A stretch of DNA of 64,000 nt from contig CM035308.1 in the NCBI GenBank assembly GCA_002900995.3, positions 3,947,112 to 4,011,111 of the forward strand. The letters run 5' to 3'. Every line of letters starts with the position of its first letter. The first letter of the stretch is position 1. This DNA comes from Ganoderma boninense. Taxonomy: Eukaryota; Basidiomycota; Agaricomycetes; Polyporales; Polyporaceae. Of the stretch, positions 10,859 through 20,759 are shown one piece after another. The position numbers were made by a program, and so were the translations under genes. The notes under the pieces are model-generated. The model made no database searches. It had not been told where the DNA came from and saw nothing but the letters and a program-made list of their open reading frames with translations.

Positions 10859-12024
10859 CTAGTAGAGACGACGATTTACCTGGCGAGATTTGAAAAGCGT
10901 GATCGGGTACGTAACTATTGTGGCGAAGAGCTCTCCCACTCCCGCAAAGCACCTGACGACGGAAAGCACCTGGCGTGCCCGGGTGACTGTCGGACGACAC
11001 CGACACACGGACGTACACCCGCGCTCGTTTCCTTTCAGCCACCTGACGCACAGTCTGGGTATCCAAGGCAAGCCCTCCTCGGGCGCATGGAGGAACTTAG
11101 ACTGTCGACAGAAGATGAATTCGCAAATCAGTAGCAACCCCTGCCACAGGCTCCAAGCAATCTTACCTCGAACATAAACTGGAGCGTCCTTCCTAAGCAG
11201 TAGACGTCCCAGGAGAACGGATCGAAGCTCTTCATGTCTAGTGGCGGATGGACTTGGGTATTTGGCAACGGAACGGCAGTCTGGACGCCAGGACCATGCT
11301 CGAACTGTTGGCACGACTCAAAATCGATGAGGTACACACGCCCCGCCGTCAGTCGGGCATCGAGTCTGGCGTCCTCCGCTGTCGCAGCAACGGCATTGAA
11401 ATAGAAGATATCCTATAAAAGTATGGCTAAGTGCGACAAATGCAGTTAGTGAGATTAAAATGAGCGTACCCCATGGGAGATACGCAAGCGATGGAGGTAC
11501 TCGACGGCCTGAAAGTGTAGTGTCAGCGTTGGAATCAGAAATACTACAGCTGGGTGCATTGCGGACCTCGAGAATCTGGTCGAAGACAGCGAGAACAGAG
11601 CTCGTTGTGCGAGAGCAGATATCCAATACCTCTCCCACAAAAGGCATGATCAACAAGGGACGGTCACAACGAACGATCTCGTGGGGGATTGTGTGCTGAT
11701 TGATCGGAGAACCCGAGAGTTGGTCGAAGAGGTCGTACATGGGTATCTCCTGCCTGGAGGGATTGAGTGCCTTGACAACATTTGCGAGCCCCTCCTGGTT
11801 TCGATCGGTCCTATATACTGTGAACTACATCGGTGTGGTGTGAGCGTGGCAAACACTTGAGTGTAGGAGTGCTCTACCGGTTGCAATGGCCTGTATAGCG
11901 TGATCTCCCGCTTGCGAAGCTCGGGATGGGTAAGCAGCCAGTCAGGTATCTTCGAATAATCATTCTCGGGTTCAAGTGCAGGAGAAGAGGGAGGGGCGGA
12001 GGAGGCTTGGGCAGTGGCGGCCAT
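10859..12024 (-). CDS. Protein-kinase-like protein K3 (310 aa, 5 exons)
   Basis: Exons are 12024-11878, 11824-11567, 11508-11470, 11412-11167 and 11101-10859, with the family's invariant lengths and phase-0 junctions. The encoded protein carries VVK, YLHRLRISHG joined to DIFYFN (catalytic D and N), VYLIDFESCQQF and SWDVYCLG. The last exon ends FKSRQVNRRLY. All splice sites keep GT and AG. Its exon 1 (ENDYSKIPDWLL) differs from K1/K6, although its flanking genes S2 and P3 pair with S5 and P6. K6 therefore does not share K3's history, which suggests exchange between cassettes. Confidence 0.8.
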
Positions 12025-12327
12025 GGTTGCTCGACAACGTTGGACGTCGAGACGCCGGAAACGGGAGAGTAATAAGCGCTAAAACATGAGGACCGTTGCC
12101 GACGGCCCGCTCCTCCAAGTTCGAGGCGACAACACCTGGGTGTCCCGCGGCCGCTACTTTGCACAAAGCTTTATCATTAAATGATACGGCACCATTACTT
12201 GACGGCTAACACGTCTCTAGCTTGTCAATCGTACAGCCTGAGAGGAGCCTTGGCATATGCTCGATTTGTGTCCCCACTTGCACGATGCGAACACGGATAC
12301 AAAGCGCCTTCACTGGACATGATGACA

Positions 12328-14029
12328 TTAATAGTGGCAACAGCGAGAAGAGAAACCTGTCTCGCTCCCGCACCACAGGGCAACGACCACTGGCCGCACA
12401 CCCCTGCCCCAGTTGATTGTAACATCTCTCGAAGCCCCCGTCCCCACTCCGACTCCGTGCATACTCTGGCTCTCCACGAAGTCCTCCAACCTACACTTCC
12501 CCCGCTCCCCAGTCCCACAGAACCCGAGCGGCTGCACCGCGTCGTTCACCAATACGCGCACGTCCACCCCCGCCGCCCTGCTACCATCCCGCTCGCACGC
12601 CAGCCGCTCCGTGACCATTCGCGCCGAGAACGGCACCATCTGCGACGCGATCCACCACTGCCCCTCCTCCTCTCCCTCCTCGGCAGAGCGCCCGCGCCCA
12701 ACACCCATGTGCGAGAGGTACCCGGGGCGGACGCCCGGGTCGAGTGGGCGCGAGACGTTGAAGAGCCCGAGCGCGGCGACCACGGGCACCATCAAGTTCT
12801 CGTGCGTGAAGTCTGTGTAGAGCGTGTGCCCCATCCGGAACGCGCACGACGCGTTGTGTGTCGTGTGGTTCCGTACGGGCATGCCCGTCAGCCACGCGAG
12901 CAGCTCGTTGACGTACCCGATGGCCCGCACCACCGCGAGGGCGTTGCCGTACCTGCGAGCGTTAGCGGGTCCAGCGTGAGCGAAGTGGAGAATAGCGATG
13001 GAGCCATGGAGGGGTAGGGGAGACGCACCCGACTTATCGACGTGCCCGACGCGCAGACGAACGGTATATTGTCGTCATCTACGAGGTCGTGGTACCGCTT
13101 GAAAGCGAGTTGCTCCGACTCATACGAACTGCCCGCAGTGCACATGCGATGAGACCCAACACACACAGGCTGGCAGACAGGAGGACCTGGGACGTACTGC
13201 AAGGCGCCGACCGGCGTGAGATTGTCCGCATGGAGGTCGTAGTGGTACATAGTTCTTGAGGAACTGGAGACGCATGTGCTTGTATTCCTTCGCGGACCTG
13301 AGGCATCCGACTACCCCAGCGTACTGCTCGCCTTCCTCGCGGCTTCGGTATCGCGCGCAGTGGGGCTGGAGCTGGAGCCGTGTGGTAAGTGTACCACGGA
13401 CACGAAGGAAGCGTGTAAGCGGAATCGACCCACTATATTGATCTGAGCGCAACGACTATGGAAGAACAAGTATGAGTATGTCAGCACGGGCGAGGCATGG
13501 TGGGGCCTGGTGAAATGCGTGCCGGAACCGCGCTGATTGCATCTTCACCCCGTCTCCATTCGTGCCGCACACGCGCAGCCGGCAGTGCCAGTGAGTGTAC
13601 TGAGTACTGAACGCCGCCTTCACGTCCCGGACCCGTCACCTCTTCGCGCAGTCCCCACATGCTGTCGCGTGGCATTCAACACTAGGACCAGGAATTAGAA
13701 CCGAGCCGCGACGCACCTGAGTCACACGACTCCCCTCCGGGGGCCCTCATGCCTCCCCACCACACTGTACGGCGAGTACTGGCCCCACTTCGCCTGTAGC
13801 TCCAGCGCCCGCAGGATCCCCACTGCCCCCACCTGCGCCTCGATCCCCGTCCCCATCCCCATCCCCGTCCCCGTTCCTGTCTGCATTCGCGTCTAAGGAG
13901 TATGGGTACTGAAGGCGCCGAGACCGAGCCAGGGGATGCCCTCGAAGCCGTGCTCGCGGTGCCAGGGCCACGTCCAGACGAGGTACGCGCCGAAGACGAC
14001 GAGAGTGACCGTCGTGCGGATGCACGCAT
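12328..14029 (-). pseudogene. Phytase-like (histidine acid phosphatase) pseudogene P3, near full length
   Basis: Exon 1 (about 14029-13717) encodes a type-II-anchor-like stretch (TLVVFGAYLVWTW), IPWLGLGAF, AKWGQYSPYS and PPEGSRVTQ, ending at a GTGCGT donor. Later exons give EEGEQYAGVV, YHYDLHADNLTP, DNIPFVCASGTS, FTHENLMVPVVAALGLFN, VPFSARMV and VRVLVNDAVQPLGFCG. This is the order of fungal histidine acid phosphatases, which release phosphate from phytate or other esters and are secreted or anchored. Damage: two extra bases after the start and further frame breaks in the Gly-rich part of exon 1, RHGARYP changed to PHCARYR, a frame change at FLKNY/YHYDLH that is also in P5 and P6, and a one-base loss near the C-terminus. 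HE stands where many family members have HD. It is probably inactive. Confidence 0.75.
13843..13874 (-). other. Potential G-quadruplex tract
   Basis: The minus strand carries five runs of four G separated by two bases (GGGGAC/GGGGAT units) within exon 1 of P3. This fits the usual quadruplex pattern. The matching region of P6 has only interrupted G-rich DNA. Confidence 0.5.
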
Positions 14030-14129
14030 ACGATCGCCTGTGTGCGCTCGTGGTTGCGCTCGTGGTTGCGCTCGCTGCTGAGTCGGGGTTCTCGGCCGCG
14101 TTGTGGTCAACGCTATTGCTGGCTCCAGA

Positions 14130-14235
14130 TCCATGTGAGAGGAGGGCTGCGCTGGAGGACGCGCCGTTGTTGTTGCTGGATCCGGGTCCGTGGAGGGCTG
14201 CGCTGGAGGAGGACGCGCCGGTGCCTACGTGCGCG
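14130..14235. repeat. Short imperfect tandem repeat
   Basis: The unit beginning ggagggctgcgctggagg occurs twice about 55 bases apart, upstream of P3. A smaller 12-bp repeat (gtggttgcgctc) lies at about 14050-14075. The open + frame across them is low complexity and is not called as a gene. Confidence 0.45.
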
Positions 14236-14482
14236 GCGACGATCGGGAGCGGGGGAGGGTCTTGCTCTTGCTGGAGGAGCGGGGCATGGTACCGGGGGGT
14301 GGCGCTGGCTGAGCAGGACTATAGAGTGGAAAAAAAAAGGAGAGTTGCGGGCGATACGGAGGAGGACGTACTTATCGCTGGGTTGCACATGTTTTATGAA
14401 CGGATGGCAGCGCGAATGGGTGAGGACGACGTGATGTCACCCTGCCTGCCGCCGATAACGAGGAGGGGCGATTTTGACGCGA

Positions 14483-16130
14483 GAAGGAAGATGCGGGTCT
14501 GCGTTGCGGAGCCTTGATATGCACGAAGAGGGTTTCTGGTGTCAGACTGGTGTCATGAGAAAGCGAATGAGAACATACAACTAATACAAGTTCCGCTCGT
14601 GTGTTAAAGCCTTAAAAACCCCCCAACGGGCTGGACGCTGCCGAAGGTAGTGGTAGGAGGGCCGTCGTAGTGAACGCGGAGGGTTCTCGGGTATGCCGGC
14701 GACGGGAAAAGACGCATCGTCAAAAGAACACGACGCAGTGTGCGCCTCGACCTTCCACTGAGGTAGAGCTCACGTAGCGATAGATGCGACAGAGTTAGGA
14801 GAGTAGGGTGATGGTGATAGACAGCATTGGGGTAGGGGAAGGAGTAGAGCGACAATAATGAGCTAGATGTTGGGTATACCTAAGAGACTAGCCCCGAGCG
14901 TGTAGAGCGCGTGAGCTACGGGAGAGGGAGGGTTGAGGCGTTGAAATTGAGAATAGGTGAAGCGTCGCAGAAGTGAGAAGACCGAACACCGCAGGCAATA
15001 TTGTCGAAGTGAGACAGTGAAGGGTGCGACGAGAGAATGAAGATCAGGAGGACAATCGCCCCAAGAGACGACAAGAGTCTGATCGCCGGAAGGAGAAGAG
15101 TGCGGAATTTCGTCTGTTTAGGTACTGGTCAGCCAACAGAAAAGACAACCTCAGGCATAAGACTAGTCGACACGGTGCCGGTCACCAAGAAGGACAGAGA
15201 GAGGCAGAGCCAAGTTTGATGTCCCGCGTGGAGAGAAGGCATCGGCGAAGCCGAGTAAGCTAGGGTCGGATGCCTGAAGGGAACGACGTGGACTCAGATA
15301 CACGGAGAGGGTGCATGGTGTGAAAACGGTGTCATGGGACAGCGAAACGAAAACATACAACAGATCGCGAGTACAGTGTAACTGTGGCACTGTGGCAAGA
15401 ACAAGCATGGGTAGGGATACAGGGGAGGATATCTCGGTTCATAAATGAAGACGCTTGGGATAAAGAAACGCGACCAGGGAGGCACTTATCGACAAGGCTA
15501 CAACGCGACAGGGAGGGCGCACATGGGTCGAAAGAAATCGTCCGCGCCGACGATGTCTTCTTCCTCGACTACTTCTTCGCCTTACCTGAAAAATGACATG
15601 TGCTATAATGTAATCAATAACGGTGAAGAGCAGATAGGGAGAAAGGACAGGACGCACAACGACGCCACACATAGACGGGCTCGGCCACCTGATCCCCTGC
15701 TTCCTCGCAGCATCAGGGTTGCGTCGAAGGCCGGCGTAGCTTGACGTGTTGACGAGGCAAGAAGGAAGATGCGGGTCTACGTTGCGGAGCCTTGATACAC
15801 ACAGAGAGGGTTTGTGGTGCGAAAACGGTATCATGAGAAAGCGAAAGAGAACACACAACAAGTCGCGAGTACTGTAAACTGTGGCACCAGAGCAACGAAA
15901 AAAAACAACGATGGGTACGGATACAGAGGGGATATCACGGTGCGTGCAGGCATAGAAGAGTGAAGACACATGGCATGGGATAGAGGGACGCAGTTAAGGA
16001 AGCACTTATCGACAGGCTACAGCGCGACAGCACTGGTCGATGGCGCGTAGGGATCAAAGGGCATTGCCCGCGCCGACGGCGTCTTCTTCCTCGACTGCTT
16101 CGCCTTGCCTGAAAGATTGCAAGTGCGATA
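14483..16130. repeat. Direct repeats carrying copies of the H last exon
   Basis: A segment starting near gaagatgcgggtctgcgttg is found at 14483-14590 and 15753-16130. A longer related unit lies at 15290-15620, and another at 50825-51160 in array B. The long units contain the reverse-strand acceptor and basic last exon of gene H (SRKKTxSARxxxFDP). The 15.3-15.6 kb unit is therefore a broken duplicate of the H 3' end, with an in-frame TAG. No separate gene is supported between 14530 and 16016. Confidence 0.55.
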
Positions 16131-16693
16131 CTCGTGATCAACAACGGCAAATAACAATAACAGAGAGGGAGAGGACGGGACGCACGACGATGCCGCACAC
16201 GGACAGGCTCAACCGTCTGATCCCCTTCGCCTTCGCCTTCCTCACCCTCCGACATGGGTATGCGATCGCGCATCGCCGACAGGCTTGCGCACGACATGCA
16301 CGAGCAGCCCTGGTACTCGCCATCTGCCGTCGCGCGCAATACTGCCTGCTGGTACTCCCACCGCAGCTGTGCGACCTCCGCCGAGTACTTCTTCGCCCTG
16401 CTCCTCCCTGCTAGTAGCGCCCCTCTCGTCTTTGTCGCCTCTGCGGAGGCTTTGCTCGTCGATTTCTTGGACTTCGCGGGGGAGGAGGGCATCGGATACT
16501 TGTCCATCGCACGCTCGAAGGTGACTAGTGCGGCGCGAGCGATCGCGTCGTCGGTCTCGAAGGCATAGTCATCGTCGGCGTAGGAGGTCGGGGCGATGAG
16601 AGTCTGGAGATAGGCGGAGAAGACGTTGGGGACGTTGAGCTGCTGCCCGCGCTCGATCACAAAGGCGATCGCGCAGTCGATGTTGGAGTGCAT
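16017..16693 (-). CDS. Unknown protein H1 (179 aa, 2 exons)
   Basis: Exons are 16693-16246 and 16108-16017, joined by a GTGAG..CAG intron that restores the frame at MSEG/KAKQSRKK. I do not recognise the family. The N-terminal half looks helical (FVIERGQQLNVPNVFSAYL). A Lys/Ser-rich linker follows, then a helix (EVAQLRWEYQQAVLRA), a CxCxxC cluster at residues 130-135 and a basic C-terminus ending STSAVAL. The start ATG at 16693 has a TATAAAT box 81-87 nt upstream. The paralogue H2 keeps the whole frame, which supports a real gene. Cellular role is unknown; the CxCxxC and basic tail could bind metal or nucleic acid, but that is inference. Confidence 0.7.
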
Positions 16694-16773
16694 CGCAGTG
16701 CTGGTAGGAGTGCCGCGATGACGAGAGATGGGAAGAGGGCAAGTGGGGAGCGTGAGACAGAGATCGGGGGAGG

Positions 16774-16780
16774 ATTTATA
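16774..16780 (-). promoter_or_regulatory. TATA box of H1
   Basis: TATAAAT on the minus strand lies 81-87 nt before the H1 start codon. It is preserved exactly before H2 at 51799-51805. Confidence 0.6.
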
Positions 16781-16789
16781 GTGGGAGAG

Positions 16790-18092
16790 CAGGACAAAGA
16801 CGACGGATCACCAGAATTCTTGAGCGGTGCATACAAAGGCTCTCGCTGCAAAGCGCCACGAGGCAGCAGGCTTTCCCCAGAGCGGCGGGTTCCCTGCAGC
16901 GGCACAGCAAGGAGATAATGCCCTGCTATACCCATCCGCAGAAGCCGCCGACGGCGGGCGACAAGTGAGATACTTTTGAGGAAGTTTCCGAATCTGGGAG
17001 GGGGTGAGTAACTTCGCCGCTAGCTCAGGCATGCAGGTGCCGCAGTAAGACAGGGAGTCGCCTAGTCCAGCGCGAAATCACCGAGACTCAACAGAGGTGC
17101 TCCCAGAGGAGGAACATGTTCAAACAAAGGCCACTCGGTCTCTAAGCGTCCATGAAGGGGTAAGGCGAGGTGAATCGACTGCAGCTCGTCGTCCCGGAAT
17201 GAAGCAATGCAGCCCATCGGTCCGAGTTCCGCCGGAGAGGCCACTTCGGACAAACCCGGTCACGAGTGTCACAAGCCGCCTTCAAGTAGGCGTGACGCGG
17301 CCGCCCATTTTCTTCTCTTTTCTTCTCCACGTCCAGGTCAAATTGGCTCGCTGATCGCTGTCTCCCTCGCTCGCGGTGCCTCATTCCCCTGGTACACCAA
17401 CTCTCTCTTGGTCTGTGTTGTCCAGCTGGGCAGCACAGGTTACGACACGTCAGGGACTGCTGCAAGGATGGGTTGAGATCCAGAGAAAACATATGATCGG
17501 CGGGGCTTCGAGTGTTTGTGTTTGTGGGCAAGGGTCTTCCGCGAAGTACGTCACAAACAACTTTCCAATATATTCTTGTGCGCTGCTGGGATTCCCTGCC
17601 TATCTCTTCAATGTGCGTGCGCCGCCAAACTCCTCCCCCAGGCCCCGACTCTACCTGCAAAGCTCATATCCAAGCGTATGGACCACTAGGGCCTCTAGCT
17701 CTTTCAAATTGCATCGAATGACACTGGTGACTGGTCGTCAGAAGTTTGAGTCCAACACTCTCGCTCGTGCTGTCAGCGGCCTGGCCCTCTGCAGGGATGC
17801 ACTAGGGTAGTGCAATGTTCGTGGCAGCGAACTCAGTCTGGAAAATGCCACAAAGGTTGCCACGTTCTTCTCATGGACTCATATGAGTATCATCCAGCGG
17901 GAGTCTATCCCTCTCACCCCCGCCATAAGCTCATCAACCGGCGGCCCTCACCACAATGGATCTCTCCGCGACTGTCTACACCACCTTCGTCCTCCGGATC
18001 TACTATCGCTTCGTCCTCGATCTCCAACGCACTTGCATGGCACAGTCTCCCGGTGAACGCCTGCGCCGTCCGTGAGCACTCGAGCGCGCTGG
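16790..18092. repeat. Duplicated stretch without a visible gene (pairs with about 51815-53000)
   Basis: This is near-identical to array B between H2 and the AFG2 fragment, with scattered substitutions and a few small indels, for example a 10-bp cttctcttt-type difference near 17310. Open frames on both strands are not consistently kept between the copies, and no spliced product is recognised. A possible short start (MDLSATVYTTF at 17956 and MDPSATIYTTF at 52940) opens a frame that diverges quickly. Confidence 0.6.
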
Positions 18093-18241
18093 GCGGTCAT
18101 TGCTGATCGAGTCAAACATGTGCTCAGGTGCCTCAAACGGCGTTTTTCGACGCCGCAAGGAGTATCAAGAAACAAATCACTCCTGAAGTCATACAAACGT
18201 ATACAGCTTGGAGGGGCAAGGACGGTGTGACCGCAGCCTAA
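18093..18241 (+). pseudogene. AFG2 last-exon fragment
   Basis: The end of AFG2 intron 11 and the whole last exon are present (18128-18241), encoding FFDAARSIKKQITPEVIQTY and ending GVTAA before TAA. Nothing upstream belongs to AFG2, so this is a 3' fragment brought in with the neighbouring F-box gene F1. The F1 stop lies 26 bp away in convergent orientation, the same arrangement as AFG2-F4 and the second AFG2 fragment with F5. Confidence 0.85.
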
Positions 18242-18267
18242 TTGTATGTCGGCATGTATATGTAGCC

Positions 18268-20431
18268 CTACTGACGATCCCAGGTACCTCGCCGAAACGC
18301 AGCCAAGATGGTTGCGCGATCGAGCTGTACGACAGGATACTCCCGCCTCGAAGCCAGCTCAGCGGCTGCTTCAAGCCGCCTGCAGTCCAGCCTCCCGTCT
18401 CCCTCGTCTATGCCATCCCCCACTCGTTCTTGCACCAGCTCCGGCTCCTCAGGCAGGCCCATGTGACTGTGCAACCCATCCTCCGAGCCATCCATCCCCT
18501 CAACGTTCTCTTCGATTGCGATATTGCGTTCATCCTGGTGTGAGTCGCTGCGGCCTTCTTCCTCAGACCTCCAGTCGCCGCTCGTCCAGTCCGAGCTGAC
18601 AGACCTCTCCCCTTCCCCACTCTCCTCGCTCCCAACGTCCCACCCTCCCCACCCTCCATCACCCTCCTCGTCCTCGTCGATCAGCCTCTCCCGCAACTCC
18701 GAGTCCTCAGCGGCCTCGGACCCCTCGTCCTCTCGCATCCCCGTCTGCCAGAAGGCCTCCGAGATGACCGCCGCGACGGTCTGCACGACGCGCCCCCGCG
18801 GGAAGCGGTGGCACAGCACCTCGTCCTCGGCCTTCAGCAGGCCCGGGTGGCACACCCCCGGCCAGTCCGCGTGCACGCCCCCGGGTCTACATTTACAGCC
18901 CAGCGGCGCGGCGGACTCGTCCACGCGCATGAACATGAACAGGAAGCGCACGGTGCGCAGGGCGGGCACGCTGCTCTCCGCTGCGCTGACGGTCCACTCG
19001 CGGTACGCGTCCTGTCCTGGGGGGCGCGGAGGTAGTCGTGGTGCGGCGGGGTCCAGAAGTCGAGATGCACCAGCGTCGGGGAGTCGACGGTGAGGTTTAT
19101 GCGAGGTGCTCCAGCTGCGGACAGACGGCGGACAGCGTGGAGGCCAGCGTCGAGATGGGCTCCCAGATGCTCCGGGGGAGGCGGATGGGGTGGAGATGGA
19201 GATAGCGCAGGCGGCGGCCGAAGCGCTGCAGGAGGCGGATGGGGCACCCCGCCCATTCGGTGTTGATGAGGATGGTGAGGCGGGCGAGTTGGGGGGCGTC
19301 CCAGTGCGAGCACAAGTACGCGTCCAGATCTCCCCGGGGTGGTGCGAAAATCTGCAGGTCCGTCAGGGATGGTAGGGATATGTTGGGCATGGTCATGAGC
19401 ACTTCGGGGAGCGGTGATTTCGAGGACCAGGGACCGAGGGTCAAGGATTCCAGCCCCATGAACGCGGACAGAATCCTGTGTATCCCGAGGAGCATGGATT
19501 CTACGTCCACATGACTGTCGATGTCATCTTTTGGAGGTCGACTGATATATCGAGAGAGCGCAAGCTGGACGCGGCACTGTATTGCACGAGGAGCAGATCT
19601 GAGAGCGCAGATGGTGTCGCAAAGAACCACAGCGGGTTGAAGAAGCCCTCGCATTCATCGCGATCAGGGGGTCTGGCTCCGCAGAGGGAACCGTGGTAGG
19701 AGAAGGACCGAAGCTGGGTGCACTGGCCAAGTATGAACGCCATGTCTTCCCGGATGGCATCTGCACATGGAGCTGCTACGATGCAAGAGTCCCATCGGAT
19801 GCTCTTGATAAGGCTTGCGAGGCGAGGCCCGATGTCCGCGGCGCGCAGCGTGTCTGCCAATGCTGAGACCTGGCCCATGCCTCGAAGTACGATGCCGCTG
19901 TAGAGCGCGGCCATGCCTGGCCAGAAGGTTGCACGGCAGATGAGCGGAAAGCCCTTCTTCGTGCAATAGCTCGAGCCAAGGATTGGAGGCACCAGACGAG
20001 AAAATGGAGGGATCGAGCTGACGCGCTGGTTCGGACGCCGCCAAGCTGAAGATGGGTTCGAGAATCTCGTTTGGGAGCGTCATGAACGTTGCTGGTTGCT
20101 TGTGCTGTGATGGTGGCAATGTCTCTCGTGAGGAATAATGTCAGTGATTACTTGAGACGAAATCTAGCTTTCCAATAAGCGACTCACCCCGCTCTGAACC
20201 GTCAACACACGAAGTGCGCCTTTCAACGCCGGTTGCTCCTCTCGCAGCATCCTTAATTCCTGAATCCAGGAACCATGAATGTTCAGAGCCACTGCAAGAG
20301 CAGCGGTTCGCTCACCGGTATCGCTTCAGACAGCAGCTTCTCGAGGCGTTCATTCTCGGCTGCCAGGCGGAGGTTTTCGTCGCGAATACGAGTGGTGCTG
20401 CACCATTCAACCAGAAGTCTATGTCATTCAT
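18268..20431 (-). pseudogene. F-box/LRR-like pseudogene F1
   Basis: The sequence follows F5 throughout. It has a coiled-coil first exon (DENLRLAAENERLEKLLSE at about 20335-20400), an F-box-like start (TLPNEILEPIFSLAA), FWPGMAALY, SIRWDSCIVAAPCADAIRE, SLPSLTDLQIFAPP and an acidic C-terminal third. The body is spread over at least four reading frames, and the first exon also has a deletion. The C-terminus stops early (RRGTWDRQ) and lacks the SHLDLWDHH ending of F5. Family F-box proteins act as substrate receptors of SCF ubiquitin ligases; this copy is very unlikely to work. Confidence 0.75.
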
Positions 20432-20565
20432 GGTGCAGGTACTAGGGTAATCGTGGTAGTGGGGTGCGAATGTCATACCCTACCTGCAGGTCTGAGTACG
20501 AGACCATAGCTATGCGTCGATTTATTGAGCAGAAGTTCGAAGCCGGGTCTACATATTTGGAGAAC

Positions 20566-20654
20566 CGGCTTCACGGGCCGTACCTGTATTACGTCATACA
20601 GGTGACAAATGTGCGCTGGCAGTTCAATGTTCAAACAAGCTTCATTCATCTTTT
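20566..20654. repeat. Dispersed 89-bp repeat, copy 1
   Basis: From cggcttcacgggccgtacct to cttcattcatctttt, this matches 59404-59491 with few changes. It includes an imperfect palindrome at 20582-20603 centred on TTACGTCA, a bZIP/CRE-type site. It lies between the divergent genes F1 and F2. Only two copies were seen in the window; a small transposon relic is possible. Confidence 0.6.
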
Positions 20655-20759
20655 CAACTCGAGCATCCGACATCGAGTCTGGTCAGTGTCACTCATCCGT
20701 CCGGCACTACCCCCACTTTCACCGAGGACTCCAGGTTGTTGTACTCTGCCGTATGCACC

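Noticed and set aside
12181..13017. 278-codon open frame on +
   Set aside because: It is the reverse-strand shadow of phytase copy P3; similar long + frames mirror P5 and P6 and carry no recognisable protein.
13936..14517. 193-codon open frame on +
   Set aside because: Opposite strand of P3 exon 1 plus short tandem repeats; not preserved in array B.
14836..15263. Small + frames rich in Arg/Lys/Asp
   Set aside because: Low complexity within the direct-repeat region; no conservation with the array B counterpart.
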